DNA of 64,000 nucleotides from Bacillus sp. SD088 (GCF_017355205.1 NZ_JADIJK010000021.1:32498-96497); one strand, 5' to 3'; positions 38,007 to 47,747 are shown, counted from the stretch's first letter. Numbers and translations: made by a program. The notes: generated by a model from the letters alone, not told the origin.

Positions 38007-38843
38007 ATGCAGTCCATTAAATCTATACAATGGCTTTTTGATCATCTACATTCAGATTCATTGTGTGTGATCGATTGCCGCTTTTCCCTAAAGGATCCTA
38101 CCTACGGGGAGAAGGCTTATCAAAAAAATCATATCCCAGGAGCTGTCTATTTTGATCTTGAGCTCGACTTGTCTTCCCCCGTAAAAAAACATGGAGGTAG
38201 ACACCCTTTACCAAATATCCAGGAACTAGTAGAAAAACTGGAGAACAAAGGGGTGAGTCATCAAGATACGATCATTATTTACGATGATGGGGATAGCAGT
38301 TTTGCTGCACGATGCTGGTGGTTATTAACCTATTTAGGCCATCGACAAGTTTTCCTATTAGATGGAGGGATGAATGCGTGGAGGGAAAATGGCTATCCTC
38401 TAACAAACAAGCCGCCAATTAAGAAAAAGGCGAAATTTATCCCCTTTCTTCAAACAGATATGCTGGCTACTTATGAGGAAGTAAAGCAGCGAAGTCAGGA
38501 CCAACAGGCCATATTAATCGATTCACGGGCCAAAGAACGTTACTTAGGGATTGTAGAACCGTTAGATCGCATTGGTGGTCATATTCCAGGTGCACTCAAT
38601 TACGATTGGTCAGAAGGTTTGAAGAATGGAAGATGGAAATCATTAGAGGCCCAAAAACAGAGATTCGACTCGCTTGATTCAGAGGATGAAGTGATTGTTT
38701 ACTGTGGTTCAGGAGTGACCGCAACCCCTAATGTCCTCGCTTTAATGGAAAGTGGCTTTAAAAAAGTAAAGCTGTATGCGGGCAGCTATTCAGATTGGGT
38801 TTCTTACCCAGAAAATCCTGTCGTCACAACAAATAAAGACTAG
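38007..38843 (+). CDS. Tandem rhodanese sulfurtransferase (SseA-like)
   Basis: 278 residues with two rhodanese domains. The first (about 5-130) is inactive-looking; the second ends in the active loop CGSGVTA (catalytic Cys about 233), typical of 3-mercaptopyruvate/thiosulfate sulfurtransferases. GAGGAGG precedes the ATG. Its tight coupling to dynA (12 bp) suggests cotranscription; the biological link is unclear. Confidence 0.9.
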   Translation: MQSIKSIQWLFDHLHSDSLCVIDCRFSLKDPTYGEKAYQKNHIPGAVYFDLELDLSSPVKKHGGRHPLPNIQELVEKLENKGVSHQDTIIIYDDGDSSFAARCWWLLTYLGHRQVFLLDGGMNAWRENGYPLTNKPPIKKKAKFIPFLQTDMLATYEEVKQRSQDQQAILIDSRAKERYLGIVEPLDRIGGHIPGALNYDWSEGLKNGRWKSLEAQKQRFDSLDSEDEVIVYCGSGVTATPNVLALMESGFKKVKLYAGSYSDWVSYPENPVVTTNKD

Positions 38844-38906
38844 GCTATAATAACTTTTTGCGCTTTTGTTCTAACTCATCCTTCTTAAGACGTAAGTGGT
38901 CATTTA

Positions 38907-38915
38907 TGGTATAAT
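38907..38915 (+). promoter_or_regulatory. Extended -10 promoter of ypcP
   Basis: TGGTATAAT (TGn plus perfect TATAAT), 35 bp before the TTG start. Confidence 0.55.
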
Positions 38916-38949
38916 CATTATTTAGTATGCTGAAAAGGGGTCCTCACAA

Positions 38950-39858
38950 TTGAAACATCATTTGTTGTTAGTGGATGGAATGGCACTATTGTTTCGAGCG
39001 TTCTATGCTACAGCTGTGCGGCGAAATTTTATGGTTAACAGTCAAGGGATGCCAACGAACGCGGTTCAAGGCTACTTAAAGCACTTATTTGCAGCGGTTG
39101 ATCATGTGCAACCGACACATATTGCGATTTGTTGGGATATGGGGAGTGTCACATTTCGGAATGAGATGTATACAGAGTATAAAGCAAATAGGCAAGCACC
39201 ACCTGTTGAAATGGTTCCGCAATTTGATCTAGCAAAAGATGTGACAACAGCGTTAGGAATTTTGAATATCGGTGTTAAAGGCTATGAAGCCGATGATTGT
39301 ATAGGTACTCTTTGTCATGAATTAAAGCAAGATGAAGAGCTAGTTTTGACTGTATTAACAGGTGATCGTGATCTCCTACAGATTGTTGATGATAAAGTAA
39401 CTGTTTTATTGCTGCAAAAGGGAATTGGCAATTATCTTCATTATTCCAGAGATGCTTATGTCGATGAATTTCAATTAGAGCCTAAACAATTAATCGATGT
39501 CAAGGCTTTGATGGGGGATCCCAGTGATGGGTATCCTGGTGTTAAGGGAATTGGTGAAAAAACGGCTTATAAGCTAATGAGAGAGTATGAAACAATTGAA
39601 GGTTTATTCACAAATTTAGATCTATTGACACCAACGATTCGAAAAAAATTGGAACAAGACGAGGAAATGCTATACCTCTCTAGAAAGCTGGCAACCATTC
39701 ATTGTCATGTGCCATTAGACTTTTATTTAGATCAGGCTAAGTGGCAAGTACACCCAACTAAAACAATGAATGTCATAGAGCAATATGAATTAAAGAGTGT
39801 TCGGAATGCTTTATTAAAGCTTAATCAAACAACAGCACAAACAAGTTTGCCGCTTTGA
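38950..39858 (+). CDS. ypcP: 5'-3' exonuclease (PolI-N/FEN family)
   Basis: Stand-alone version of the DNA polymerase I 5' nuclease, 302 residues; removes RNA primers and flaps. Metal residues are in LLVDGMALLFRAFYA, KGYEADDCIGTL and LTGDRDLLQIVD; a helix-hairpin-helix lies in GYPGVKGIGEKTAYKL. TTG start with AAAAGGGG upstream. Confidence 0.93.
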   Translation: MKHHLLLVDGMALLFRAFYATAVRRNFMVNSQGMPTNAVQGYLKHLFAAVDHVQPTHIAICWDMGSVTFRNEMYTEYKANRQAPPVEMVPQFDLAKDVTTALGILNIGVKGYEADDCIGTLCHELKQDEELVLTVLTGDRDLLQIVDDKVTVLLLQKGIGNYLHYSRDAYVDEFQLEPKQLIDVKALMGDPSDGYPGVKGIGEKTAYKLMREYETIEGLFTNLDLLTPTIRKKLEQDEEMLYLSRKLATIHCHVPLDFYLDQAKWQVHPTKTMNVIEQYELKSVRNALLKLNQTTAQTSLPL

Positions 39859-39883
39859 TAGGATAGTAAAAGGAGTAAGAACA

Positions 39884-40174
39884 TTGATTGGAAGAAACGA
39901 TCAGCTTGGAAATTACTTACTTCGTTTAGAGGAGAAAGGTTTTAAATTTGGGGAAGATGTTATTACTTTTTTTTATTTTGGCAAGCAATCGACAGGTTCA
40001 TCGGATTATTTAGCAATATTATCCATTGAATTCACACTGAAATGTCAGAAGCGTTTTGATTCAAGCTTTTATTTATCTTTTCTTGAAAGATTGCAGGCAC
40101 ATAATATTACCACCAAAAAACAAGCATATGCACTTGCAAAACAGTTAGGATTATTAGCGGTCCAAGAGACGTAA
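39884..40174 (+). CDS. Hypothetical protein, 96 residues
   Basis: TTG start preceded by AAAAGGAG, 25 bp after ypcP, probably cotranscribed. Soluble, mixed alpha/beta, no obvious motif (LGNYLLRLEEKGFKFGEDVI near the start). It may belong to a small Bacillus-only family found beside this exonuclease, possibly DUF6123, but I am not sure of that name. Confidence 0.7.
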   Translation: MIGRNDQLGNYLLRLEEKGFKFGEDVITFFYFGKQSTGSSDYLAILSIEFTLKCQKRFDSSFYLSFLERLQAHNITTKKQAYALAKQLGLLAVQET

Positions 40175-40185
40175 ATCTTGGAGCG

Positions 40186-40575
40186 CTATTGATTTAGATG
40201 AATGGCTTTCCTTGCGAGAAGATCAGCTTGTTTATTTTCTTTCGATGGGATCCACTTAATAAAAAACAGTTCAAATTCTGTAATTGTATGTAGTATTTCG
40301 CTTAAAAATGGTTGATATTTTTTATTACGAACAAATTGTTTTTCAACAGCTTGAACAACCGCTGATGAATCTGACCTGACGGAAACGATCGAAGCTCCTG
40401 CTTTAACGCAAATATCTAATGCTTTTAATAAAGCATGAAATTCTGCTTCATGATTTTCCATTTCTCCAAGTGGAAAAGAATATGATTCGGTACTACCCTC
40501 GTTTTTAATGAAAATGCCAGCACCAGATGGACCCGGATTACCAGCACTTGCACCGTCAATATACACCTCTAACAA
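40186..40575 (-). CDS. ypdQ: RNase H-like protein (YpdQ type)
   Basis: 129 residues. All four acidic residues of RNase HI appear placed: Asp in YIDGASAGNPG, Glu in HEAEFHAL, Asp in RSDSSA and Asp in KQADLLAR. It lacks the basic handle region of long RNases H. TTG start with AGGAG at 10 nt. Cleavage of RNA-DNA hybrids is inferred; B. subtilis paralogues at this locus have been considered weakly active or inactive. Confidence 0.88.
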   Translation of the reverse strand: MLEVYIDGASAGNPGPSGAGIFIKNEGSTESYSFPLGEMENHEAEFHALLKALDICVKAGASIVSVRSDSSAVVQAVEKQFVRNKKYQPFLSEILHTITEFELFFIKWIPSKENKQADLLARKAIHLNQ

Positions 40576-40658
40576 ATCTTGATCACTCCTACGATTAATT
40601 TTCTGGAAGAACGGGAACGCTTTTATTAAGAAGAATTTGTGAATAGGATGTTGACTCC

Positions 40659-41324
40659 ATGAAAGTAAAAGTAAAATTCACTTATAAAACTGATCCTAAG
40701 ATTGTGATTCCGATGGAGTCTGATTGGTTTAATCAGGAAATAGTTGAAAAATTCCTTAGGGACTTACAACATACCGGAAGAGCCCATGATATTATTATTA
40801 TGGACGAAATGGAGAGAGAATGGAATCAAAAGCAATTCACGAAATTACAAAAAAAGCTGGATGAAGAGCCGACTGAACCAGTCGTTTATTTTGATGGTGG
40901 CTATAACAGAGATGTAAGAAAAGCGGGAATTGGAATTGTCATTTATTATAAAAAAGGAAGCACTGCATATAGAGATCGAATGAATGTACTGTTGGAGGAA
41001 TTAGAGAATAATAATGAGGCTGAATACGCAGCACTTTACAATTCACTACTCTTAATAGAAGAAATTGGTTTTAAACATGTACCCATTTTGTTTAAAGGGG
41101 ATGCACAAGGTGTGATCAAGCAACTTGAGGGAGAATGGCCATGCTATGAAGAAACGTTCAATAAATGGCTGGATCGAATAGAGAAGAAAATCAATATGTT
41201 GGGATTAAAAGCGAAGTTTGAGATTATCCCTCGAAAAGAAAATAAAGAAGCAGATATGCTTGCAACGCAAGCATTAGAGTATAAAAACATACGCAGTCAT
41301 ACGGAAATAGATGCGGAAAGTTAA
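40659..41324 (+). CDS. ypeP: RNase H-like protein with N-terminal extension (YpeP type)
   Basis: 221 residues. The first about 70 (KVKFTYKTDPKIVIPMESDW) form an extra domain, followed by an RNase H fold: YFDGGYNRD, NNEAEYAAL, KGDAQGVI and ENKEADMLA carry the four acidic positions. Divergent from ypdQ by 83 bp. The upstream AGGATG is a weak ribosome site. Confidence 0.87.
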   Translation: MKVKVKFTYKTDPKIVIPMESDWFNQEIVEKFLRDLQHTGRAHDIIIMDEMEREWNQKQFTKLQKKLDEEPTEPVVYFDGGYNRDVRKAGIGIVIYYKKGSTAYRDRMNVLLEELENNNEAEYAALYNSLLLIEEIGFKHVPILFKGDAQGVIKQLEGEWPCYEETFNKWLDRIEKKINMLGLKAKFEIIPRKENKEADMLATQALEYKNIRSHTEIDAES

Positions 41325-41336
41325 AGGATTGATTGA

Positions 41337-41522
41337 ATGCAACGTATAGAGCTACTAAAAGAAATGAATGATGTAATGGAAACCTATTGCGAAGGCTGTT
41401 TTCTAAAGAGTCATTTTAGACAAACATACGGAAAAAATTATGCCCATCGATTTTGCATACAAAATTGCACCGTGGGCGAGGAGTTACAAAAAATAGGTCA
41501 AGTTTTAATTAGTAAACAATAA
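41337..41522 (+). CDS. ypeQ: Small zinc-finger protein (YpeQ type)
   Basis: 61 residues with C-x2-C (about 18-21) and C-x3-C (about 40-44), a likely zinc site. AAAGGA precedes the ATG; 12 bp after ypeP, as in B. subtilis. Function unknown. Terminator follows. Confidence 0.85.
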   Translation: MQRIELLKEMNDVMETYCEGCFLKSHFRQTYGKNYAHRFCIQNCTVGEELQKIGQVLISKQ

Positions 41523-41524
41523 AA

Positions 41525-41546
41525 GGCTGGAGAAAAACTCCAGCCC
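41525..41546. terminator. Bidirectional terminator ypeQ / cspD
   Basis: GGCTGGAG, AAAAA-containing loop, CTCCAGCC, with an A run before on the plus strand that is a T run for the minus-strand cspD. Confidence 0.8.
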
Positions 41547-41559
41547 TAAAATTTATATG

Positions 41560-41763
41560 TTATGATAATTTAGCTACATTAGCTGCTTGAGGTCCGCGAT
41601 TTCCTTCTACGATTTCAAAAGAAACTTCTTCGCCTTCCTCTAGTGATTTGAAACCTTCTCCTTGAATTGCAGTGAAATGTACGAAAATATCTTCTCCGCC
41701 TTCAACTTCAATAAAACCGTAGCCTTTTTCGTTGTTAAACCATTTTACTTTACCGTTTTGCAT
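41560..41763 (-). CDS. cspD: Cold-shock protein, RNA chaperone
   Basis: 67-residue OB-fold protein with RNP1 KGYGFIEV and RNP2 DIFVHF; binds single-stranded RNA and DNA. AGGAGG precedes the ATG by 10 nt. The leader is about 95 nt, long enough for the cold-sensitive structures usual in csp mRNAs. The symbol follows B. subtilis synteny; CspB/CspC-like naming cannot be excluded. Confidence 0.93.
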   Translation of the reverse strand: MQNGKVKWFNNEKGYGFIEVEGGEDIFVHFTAIQGEGFKSLEEGEEVSFEIVEGNRGPQAANVAKLS

Positions 41764-41861
41764 GTACCTTTTTCCTCCTAGACTTCAGCACTATTGTGCT
41801 TTGAAAAAATATTATCATCAAAAAAATATAAAAAAACCATATTAAATTAGATGATATTTTC

Positions 41862-41890
41862 ACTATACACTTAATTTGTAGTAGAGTCAA
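41862..41890 (-). promoter_or_regulatory. cspD promoter
   Basis: On the minus strand TTGACT, 17 bp, TATAGT. Confidence 0.75.
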
Positions 41891-42009
41891 GGAACAAAAG
41901 AATATAGCAGTTAAATGATTAAATATCTCTATTTGTATTCCTAACTTGTTAATACGAACACATTATAGTACACTTTTATTGAATGAATGGAGATATAGGA
42001 GGGATTTTA

Positions 42010-42450
42010 TTGCCAACTCCCAGTATGGAAGATTATATAGAACAAATATTTTTGTTAATTGAAAATAAAGGTTATGCAAGAGTATCTGATATAGCAGAGG
42101 CACTGGAAGTCCATCCGTCTTCTGTGACAAAGATGGTGCAGAAACTCGATCGTGGAAACTACTTAGTATATGAGAAGTACCGTGGGTTAATTTTAACCTC
42201 TAAAGGAAAAAAGGTTGGCAAGCGCTTGGTTGAACGTCATGATTTGCTTGAAGATTTTTTGCGAATTATTGGTGTGAAAGAAGAGAACATCTATCATGAT
42301 GTTGAGGGGATTGAACATCATTTAAGTTGGAATTCAATCGATCGAATCGGGGATTTAGTTCACTTTTTTGAAAAAAATCCTGATCAAGCCAAGGAATTGA
42401 GAGTTCTCCAACAAGCGAATGATCAAGACATTGACAAAGAACCGATATAA
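42010..42450 (+). CDS. mntR: Manganese transport regulator MntR
   Basis: DtxR-family Mn(II) sensor repressing Mn uptake genes. 146 residues from a TTG at 42010 set by AGGAGGG. Metal ligands Asp in [11 protein letters not shown], and Glu/His in HHLSWNSID and DVEGIEHH; the recognition helix is [12 protein letters not shown]. Nearly identical over its core to B. subtilis MntR. In-frame ATG at 41983 has no site. Confidence 0.96.
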   Translation: MPTPSMEDYIEQIFLLIENKGYARVSDIAEALEVHPSSVTKMVQKLDRGNYLVYEKYRGLILTSKGKKVGKRLVERHDLLEDFLRIIGVKEENIYHDVEGIEHHLSWNSIDRIGDLVHFFEKNPDQAKELRVLQQANDQDIDKEPI

Positions 42451-42463
42451 CTGGTTCTTTTTT
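42436..42463 (+). terminator. Terminator of mntR
   Basis: AAAGAACC and GGTTCTTT with a 9-nt loop, followed by Ts; the left arm lies in the last mntR codons. Confidence 0.8.
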
Positions 42464-42572
42464 CGTTTAAGTTAAGAGGAGAATTGTGGCTTAAATGAAT
42501 AGACTTGTAAACGTGTAATCTCAAGGAGTATGGGTATGTTCTTGGATTTTAACTTTTGAATGGATGATGAAT

Positions 42573-44468
42573 ATGAATATTTTTTCGGCTGAAAGCATCA
42601 CAAAAACATATGGGGAAAAACATTTATTTAGAGATATTACATTCCATATTGAAGAAAAAGAAAAGATTGGCATTATTGGCATCAATGGAACAGGGAAATC
42701 TAGCTTATTAAAGTTAATCGCAGGGCTGGACGATCCTGATGCAGGTTTTTTTGACCATCCTAAAGCTTATTCAATTGCTTATTTATCGCAGAATCCAGAG
42801 ATGGATGGAAATTTAACTGTATTAGATCAAGTATTTCAAAGTAATGCTCCTGAAATTCAATTAATGAATGCCTATGAGCACACACTGATTGAATTAGAAG
42901 AAGCCACAGATAGTAGCCAATTACAAAATAAATTATTGGAACTGCAAAAAAGAATGGATGCGGAAAATGGTTGGAGTGCTAGTACGAATGCAAAAGCCAT
43001 TTTAATGCGACTAGGTATTCAAGATCTAACACAATCGATTGGTTCATTATCAGGCGGACAAAAAAAACGTGTTGCACTAGCACAGGTATTAATAGAGCGC
43101 CCTGACTTATTATTATTAGATGAACCTACTAATCATCTTGATTATGAATCGATTATTTGGCTAGAAACTTATTTAAATAATTACCCTAATGCTGTGATAA
43201 CTGTAACGCATGATCGCTACTTTTTAGATCAAGTAGCCACACGTATACTAGAAATTGATCAAGGTCGTTTATTCTCTTATACAGGGAATTATGCTTCCTT
43301 TCTTGAAGCAAAAGCGCTAAGAGAAGAACAAGAGGCGCAAATAGCCGGAAAGAAGAAAAATTTATATAGACAAGAGCTTGCTTGGATGAGGCAGGGAGCA
43401 AAGGCAAGATCGACAAAACAGAAGGCCAGAATCCAACGCTTCGAAAAACTTGAACAGGAAATTGGCAGCAAGGGTAAGAATGATGAGTTGAATCTTACCA
43501 TAGAAGGAAGTCGATTGGGGAAGCAGGTTTTTGAATTAAAAAATGCTAGTAAGGCTTTTTCAAATCAGCAAATCCTTGATGATTTTCAATTGTTAGTAAA
43601 TCGTGGCGACCGCATAGGGATTGTTGGAAAAAATGGTAGCGGGAAATCAACATTTTTAAATATATTAGCAGGTCAAGTCCCCTTAGATCATGGTGAATTT
43701 ATTGTTGGACAAACAGTAAAATTTGCTTACTATACACAGGAAAATGAACCTATCCCAAAAGATCAACGAATGATTGCTTATATTCGAGAAGAAGGAGAAA
43801 CAGTGGAGACAAGGAATGGGGAAGTTGTTTCTGCTACTCAAATGCTAGAACGATTTCTTTTCCCCACACAGACTCATGGAACATGGATTAGCCGCCTGTC
43901 TGGTGGCGAAAGACGACGTTTGTTTCTATTAAAACTGCTTATGGGAAAACCAAATGTACTTCTATTAGATGAACCTACCAATGATCTTGATACAGAAACG
44001 CTAACGGTCCTTGAAAACTATATAGAAGAGTTTCCAGGGGTAGTTATCTCTGTTTCTCATGATCGCTACTTTCTTGATAAAACAGCGAACCAATTGCTCA
44101 TTTTTGAGGGGAATGGAAAGGTTGTCCCTTATACAGGAACATACACTGAATACATTCAAGAATCTCAATCCCGTGTTCAGGAAGAGAAAAAGCAGCAAGC
44201 AAACAAAAAGCAATTAAAGGTCATTAAAGAAGAGATAAAAAAAGAAAACAAAAAGAAAATGACTTACAAAGAAAAAATGGAATGGGAAAGCATTGAAAAT
44301 CACATAATGGAAGTCGAGCTAAAAATAGAACAAATGCAATCTGAATTAAATGAAGTAGGAAGCAATTATGAAAAAGCAGAAGAGTTATCCAGGGAAATAA
44401 CGGAAACAAATAGTCAATTGGAGGATCTCATTGCACGCTGGACTTATTTGTCTGAGTTAGATGAATAA
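42573..44468 (+). CDS. yfmR: ABC-F ATPase (YfmR/Uup type)
   Basis: Ribosome-associated protein with two ABC domains and no membrane part. Walker A GINGTGKSS and GKNGSGKST, signatures LSGGQKKR and LSGGERRR, Walker B LLLLDEPTNHLD and VLLLDEPTNDLD, and a C-terminal coiled coil (about 545-631) as in Uup/YfmR. YfmR relieves ribosome stalling, partly redundant with EF-P. Start at 42573 aligns with B. subtilis; ATGs at 42564 and 42567 are alternatives. Confidence 0.92.
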   Translation: MNIFSAESITKTYGEKHLFRDITFHIEEKEKIGIIGINGTGKSSLLKLIAGLDDPDAGFFDHPKAYSIAYLSQNPEMDGNLTVLDQVFQSNAPEIQLMNAYEHTLIELEEATDSSQLQNKLLELQKRMDAENGWSASTNAKAILMRLGIQDLTQSIGSLSGGQKKRVALAQVLIERPDLLLLDEPTNHLDYESIIWLETYLNNYPNAVITVTHDRYFLDQVATRILEIDQGRLFSYTGNYASFLEAKALREEQEAQIAGKKKNLYRQELAWMRQGAKARSTKQKARIQRFEKLEQEIGSKGKNDELNLTIEGSRLGKQVFELKNASKAFSNQQILDDFQLLVNRGDRIGIVGKNGSGKSTFLNILAGQVPLDHGEFIVGQTVKFAYYTQENEPIPKDQRMIAYIREEGETVETRNGEVVSATQMLERFLFPTQTHGTWISRLSGGERRRLFLLKLLMGKPNVLLLDEPTNDLDTETLTVLENYIEEFPGVVISVSHDRYFLDKTANQLLIFEGNGKVVPYTGTYTEYIQESQSRVQEEKKQQANKKQLKVIKEEIKKENKKKMTYKEKMEWESIENHIMEVELKIEQMQSELNEVGSNYEKAEELSREITETNSQLEDLIARWTYLSELDE

Positions 44469-44531
44469 TCGGGAGTTTAAAGCTAGATGAAACTATCTGT
44501 GCTTTTTCTAAAAACATCCCGATTGGAATAT

Positions 44532-44560
44532 TAGAGAGTGTGAATCTGATGTGATACAAT
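44532..44560 (+). promoter_or_regulatory. Promoter of ypgR
   Basis: TAGAGA, 17 bp, TACAAT with extended TGA; 52 bp before the start. Confidence 0.55.
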
Positions 44561-44612
44561 GATGTCAAATCTCATTGAAAAATGATGCATCATTCTGAAA
44601 GGGGGAAGTGTA

Positions 44613-45734
44613 TTGAATATTAAATCGATCGAACCAACGCCTAGCCCAAATACAATGAAAATTAATCTAGATGAGGAATTACCTGCTGGGAAGAGTAATA
44701 ATTATAAGAAAGAGCACGCTCGCGAGGCTCCACCTTTAATAAGAAATATATTAGAAATTGAAGGTGTAAAGGGTCTTTACCATGTAGCGGATTTCCTTGC
44801 AGTGGAGCGGAATGGAAAGTTTAGTTGGGAAGAAGTACTGCCACAAGTTAGAGCGGTTTTTGGAGAAAAAAATGTCGGGACATCCGCTCAAATGGAAGAG
44901 GCGGATGAACATTTTGGGGAAGTAAACGTCCAGATTCAAACATTCAAAGAAATTCCCTTGCAAATAAAATTAGTAACGAGCGAAGAAGAAAAACGCTTTG
45001 GTTTACCGGACCGCTTTTTAAAGGCAATGCAGGCAACGCAAAAAGAAGACGATAATTATATTATGTTAAGAAGATGGAAAGATATGGGAGTACGTTATGG
45101 GGATCTGGAGCAATTAGGGGAACAAATCGCGGAAGAAATGAATGCGGCTTATCCGGATGAACGATTGAAATCACTTGTTGAGCGTGCACATCGACCCATT
45201 ACCGAATTACCTAAAAGAACATTAATAAAACTAACACCTGAGATGTTAGATGATCCAGACTGGCGTACACGATTCCAGCTTCTAGAACAAATGGAAGATC
45301 CAACATTGGAAGATCTGCCTGTTCTGGAAAAAGCTTTAGAAGATGAAAAATCCTCCATTCGCCGTCTTGCTGTTGTTTATTTAGGAATGATTGAAGATAA
45401 GCGCGTATTACCTTTGCTTTATAAAGGTTTACAGGACAAAACTGTCCCGGTTAGAAGAGCGGCTGGTGATTGTTTATCAGATTTAGGCTTCCCAGAAGCG
45501 ATGAATGAGGCGAGCAAGGCACTTGCTGATAAAAGTCGAATTGTTCGTTGGAGAGCAGCGATGTTTCTCTATGAAGTGGGAGATGAAAGTGTGCTCCCTG
45601 CTTTAAAAGAAGCAGAGAACGACCCTGAATTCGAAGTTCAATTACAAATCAAAATGGCGATCGAACGTATAGAAGAAGGGCAGACTGCAAGAGGGTCGAT
45701 TTGGAAACAAATGACAGAAGCAAGAAATAAGTGA
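44613..45734 (+). CDS. ypgR: Conserved virulence factor C-like protein (Nfu plus HEAT repeats)
   Basis: 373 residues. The N-terminal Nfu-type domain (SIEPTPSPNTMKINLDEELP) covers about 1-90, and HEAT repeats about 205-365 (EDEKSSIRRLAVVYLGMIEDKRVLPLL, DKTVPVRRAAGDCLSDLG). No Nfu C-x2-C is visible, so Fe-S scaffold activity is doubtful. TTG start with AAAGGGGG. Orthologue of S. aureus CvfC and B. subtilis YpgR. Confidence 0.9.
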   Translation: MNIKSIEPTPSPNTMKINLDEELPAGKSNNYKKEHAREAPPLIRNILEIEGVKGLYHVADFLAVERNGKFSWEEVLPQVRAVFGEKNVGTSAQMEEADEHFGEVNVQIQTFKEIPLQIKLVTSEEEKRFGLPDRFLKAMQATQKEDDNYIMLRRWKDMGVRYGDLEQLGEQIAEEMNAAYPDERLKSLVERAHRPITELPKRTLIKLTPEMLDDPDWRTRFQLLEQMEDPTLEDLPVLEKALEDEKSSIRRLAVVYLGMIEDKRVLPLLYKGLQDKTVPVRRAAGDCLSDLGFPEAMNEASKALADKSRIVRWRAAMFLYEVGDESVLPALKEAENDPEFEVQLQIKMAIERIEEGQTARGSIWKQMTEARNK

Positions 45735-45805
45735 ACTCACTACAATGATGAGTGTATCCCGTTTGCTATAACATAGTTGATAGTAAAGAATAGGAGTGAA
45801 TGAAG

Positions 45806-46237
45806 ATGTCTATGGCATATGAAGAATATATGAAACAAATTGTTCAACCTATGAGAGCAGAATTAACGAATGCTCAATTTAAGGAATTATTATCAGAAGA
45901 AGATGTGATCAATTTTATGGAAAACGTGCAAGGAACCACACTAGTTGTGATCAATTCTGTTTGTGGTTGTGCAGCTGGTCTTGCAAGACCAGCCACGATC
46001 CATGCCGTATCATCAAGTGAAAAAAAACCTGATCATCTTGTAACAGTTTTTGCTGGGCAAGATCGTGAAGCAACTGTGAAAATGCGAGAATATATAAAGG
46101 ACTATGAACCGTCTTCACCATCGATGGCTCTTTTTAAAGATAAAGAACTAGTTCATTTTATTCCCCGAGAAGATATTGAAGATTACGATGTTGAAACAAT
46201 TGCGCAAAATCTGACCAATGCTTTTGCCAATTTATAA
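45806..46237 (+). CDS. brxA: Bacilliredoxin BrxA
   Basis: Removes bacillithiol from S-bacillithiolated proteins. 143 residues of thioredoxin-like fold with the atypical CGC site in NSVCGCAAG (Cys about 53 and 55). Very close to B. subtilis YphP. TAGGAG lies 9 nt before the ATG at 45806; the ATG two codons earlier is too close. It complements bshA/bshB1 in the same window. Confidence 0.95.
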   Translation: MSMAYEEYMKQIVQPMRAELTNAQFKELLSEEDVINFMENVQGTTLVVINSVCGCAAGLARPATIHAVSSSEKKPDHLVTVFAGQDREATVKMREYIKDYEPSSPSMALFKDKELVHFIPREDIEDYDVETIAQNLTNAFANL

Positions 46238-46285
46238 AGTGAAACTTCAATCAGTGGGGGGGACCTTATCCCCCCACTATGACTT
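46235..46285. repeat. Stop-codon-abutting hairpin repeat, copy 2
   Basis: TAAAGTGAAACTT starts with the brxA stop, then AGTGGGGGG, ACCTTAT loop, CCCCCCACT. Compare 3516 and 48474. May protect the 3' end. Confidence 0.55.
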
Positions 46286-46551
46286 CTTTAGAGTCTACTT
46301 GATTTGAATGCGTCATACGGATAGATTCCACCAGGATAAAGAAGTTCCCCTAATAGCAGACAGAGGAACCTCCTTAAATGAGATACTTTTTTTAAGATTT
46401 AGTAAGCAAAGAATATTGACTAGTGATATTATTTATTTTACTGTAAAGGTATACTCTCTTTGTATATCCGTTAAACAAACTTAGGGATGGCTTTATTAGT
46501 TTAAAAGATTAACCGGAATGGATGTAAGAGAACAATAGAATAGCTGTATAT

Positions 46552-46580
46552 TAGTCACTTAGTTTCTATGTTGTTATGAC
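46552..46580 (+). promoter_or_regulatory. Promoter of the ThuA/oxidoreductase cluster
   Basis: TAGTCA, 17 bp, TATGAC with extended TGT. The -10 overlaps a cre site. The remainder of the 396-bp gap 46238-46633 holds hairpin copy 2 and another weak candidate (TTGACT at 46416). Confidence 0.45.
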
Positions 46581-46590
46581 ATCGCTTACA
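46577..46590. promoter_or_regulatory. CcpA cre site, 13 of 14
   Basis: TGACATCGCTTACA departs from TGWAANCGNTNWCA only at position 4. It overlaps the -10 and is 44 bp before the gene, a classic repressing position. Confidence 0.6.
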
Positions 46591-46633
46591 GAGAAAATGG
46601 CTTTTAAAAATTAACGTGTATGGAGGTAACAGG

Positions 46634-47716
46634 ATGAGCAATGTGAAAATCGGTATTATCGGTTGTGGAAATATAAGCAGTATCTACTGTCAAGCTGGCC
46701 AAAAGTTCGAGGGGCTAGAAATTCATGCTTGTGCAGATCTTGATTATTCTCGTGCTAAAGCACGTGCTGTGGAATTTAATATTCCGAAAGCTTATACAGT
46801 GGAACAACTATTAGCAGATCCCGAAATCGAAATTATTATTAATTTGACTATTCCTCAAGCTCACGCGGAAGTCTGCATTCAGGCACTTAAGGCAGGAAAA
46901 CATGTGTATGTTGAAAAACCGCTTGCCATTACACTTGAAGACGGTAAAAGGATTCTAGAGATTGCGGAAGCAAAAAACTTAATGGTTGGTGGCGCACCTG
47001 ATACCTTCCTTGGCGGAGGCATTCAAACATGCCGAAAGCTAATTGACGAAGGAGTGATCGGTGATGTGGTAGCGGCTACAGGCTTTATGATGTCACCAGG
47101 ACATGAATCATGGCACCCAGACCCTGCTTTTTACTATCAATATGGCGGAGGCCCAATGCTTGATATGGGACCTTATTATATAACGGCTTTGATTAACTTA
47201 ATCGGACCGATCCGTAGAGTGACAGGTTCTACAAGAATTACATACAAAGAAAGAACGATCACAAGTAAGCCAAAATATGGCAAAAAAATAAAAGTAGAAG
47301 TTCCAACACATGTAACAGGTTTGCTTGACTTTGAAAACGGAGCTATCGCTACGCTGATTACAAGTTTTGATGTTAAAGGTTCAACACTTCCGAATATTGA
47401 AATCTACGGATCAATGGGAAGTATTCTTGTTCCAGATCCTAATACTTTTGGTGGCCCCGTTCGTTTGAAGAGACAAGGTGATTCAGAATGGGAAGAAATC
47501 CCCTTAACACACGGATTTACAGAAAACAGTCGAGGCATAGGCGTAGCCGATATGGCAAAAGCATTGCAGAATGGTGGAAAACATAGGGCGAATGGCTTGT
47601 TAACACTTCATGTATTGGAAGTGATGCATGGGATCCATGAGGCTTCTGATAAAGGAGTCCATTATGAGCTTACGACAACATGTGAACAGCCAGAGGCATT
47701 GCCAATTGATTTTTAA
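46634..47716 (+). CDS. Gfo/Idh/MocA family oxidoreductase
   Basis: NAD(P)-dependent sugar or polyol dehydrogenase; 360 residues. Rossmann [12 protein letters not shown] at the N-terminus, the EKP motif in VYVEKPLAI (about 95), and a C-terminal alpha/beta domain with [16 protein letters not shown] follows GGAGG at 7 nt. First gene of a three-gene cluster with ThuA and a second family member; the substrate is unknown. In rhizobia ThuB, a relative, oxidises disaccharides at C3. Confidence 0.88.
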   Translation: MSNVKIGIIGCGNISSIYCQAGQKFEGLEIHACADLDYSRAKARAVEFNIPKAYTVEQLLADPEIEIIINLTIPQAHAEVCIQALKAGKHVYVEKPLAITLEDGKRILEIAEAKNLMVGGAPDTFLGGGIQTCRKLIDEGVIGDVVAATGFMMSPGHESWHPDPAFYYQYGGGPMLDMGPYYITALINLIGPIRRVTGSTRITYKERTITSKPKYGKKIKVEVPTHVTGLLDFENGAIATLITSFDVKGSTLPNIEIYGSMGSILVPDPNTFGGPVRLKRQGDSEWEEIPLTHGFTENSRGIGVADMAKALQNGGKHRANGLLTLHVLEVMHGIHEASDKGVHYELTTTCEQPEALPIDF

Positions 47717-47747
47717 AAAAATCCATGGAAAGAATGAAAGGAATGTG

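Noticed and set aside
42505..42518. cre-like TGTAAACGTGTAAT before yfmR
   Set aside because: Three mismatches in defined positions; not better than chance.
46416..46444. TTGACT-N17-TACTGT as the ThuA-cluster promoter
   Set aside because: The -10 is poor and it is 190 bp from the gene; the cre-overlapped candidate at 46552 fits better, though both could be used.
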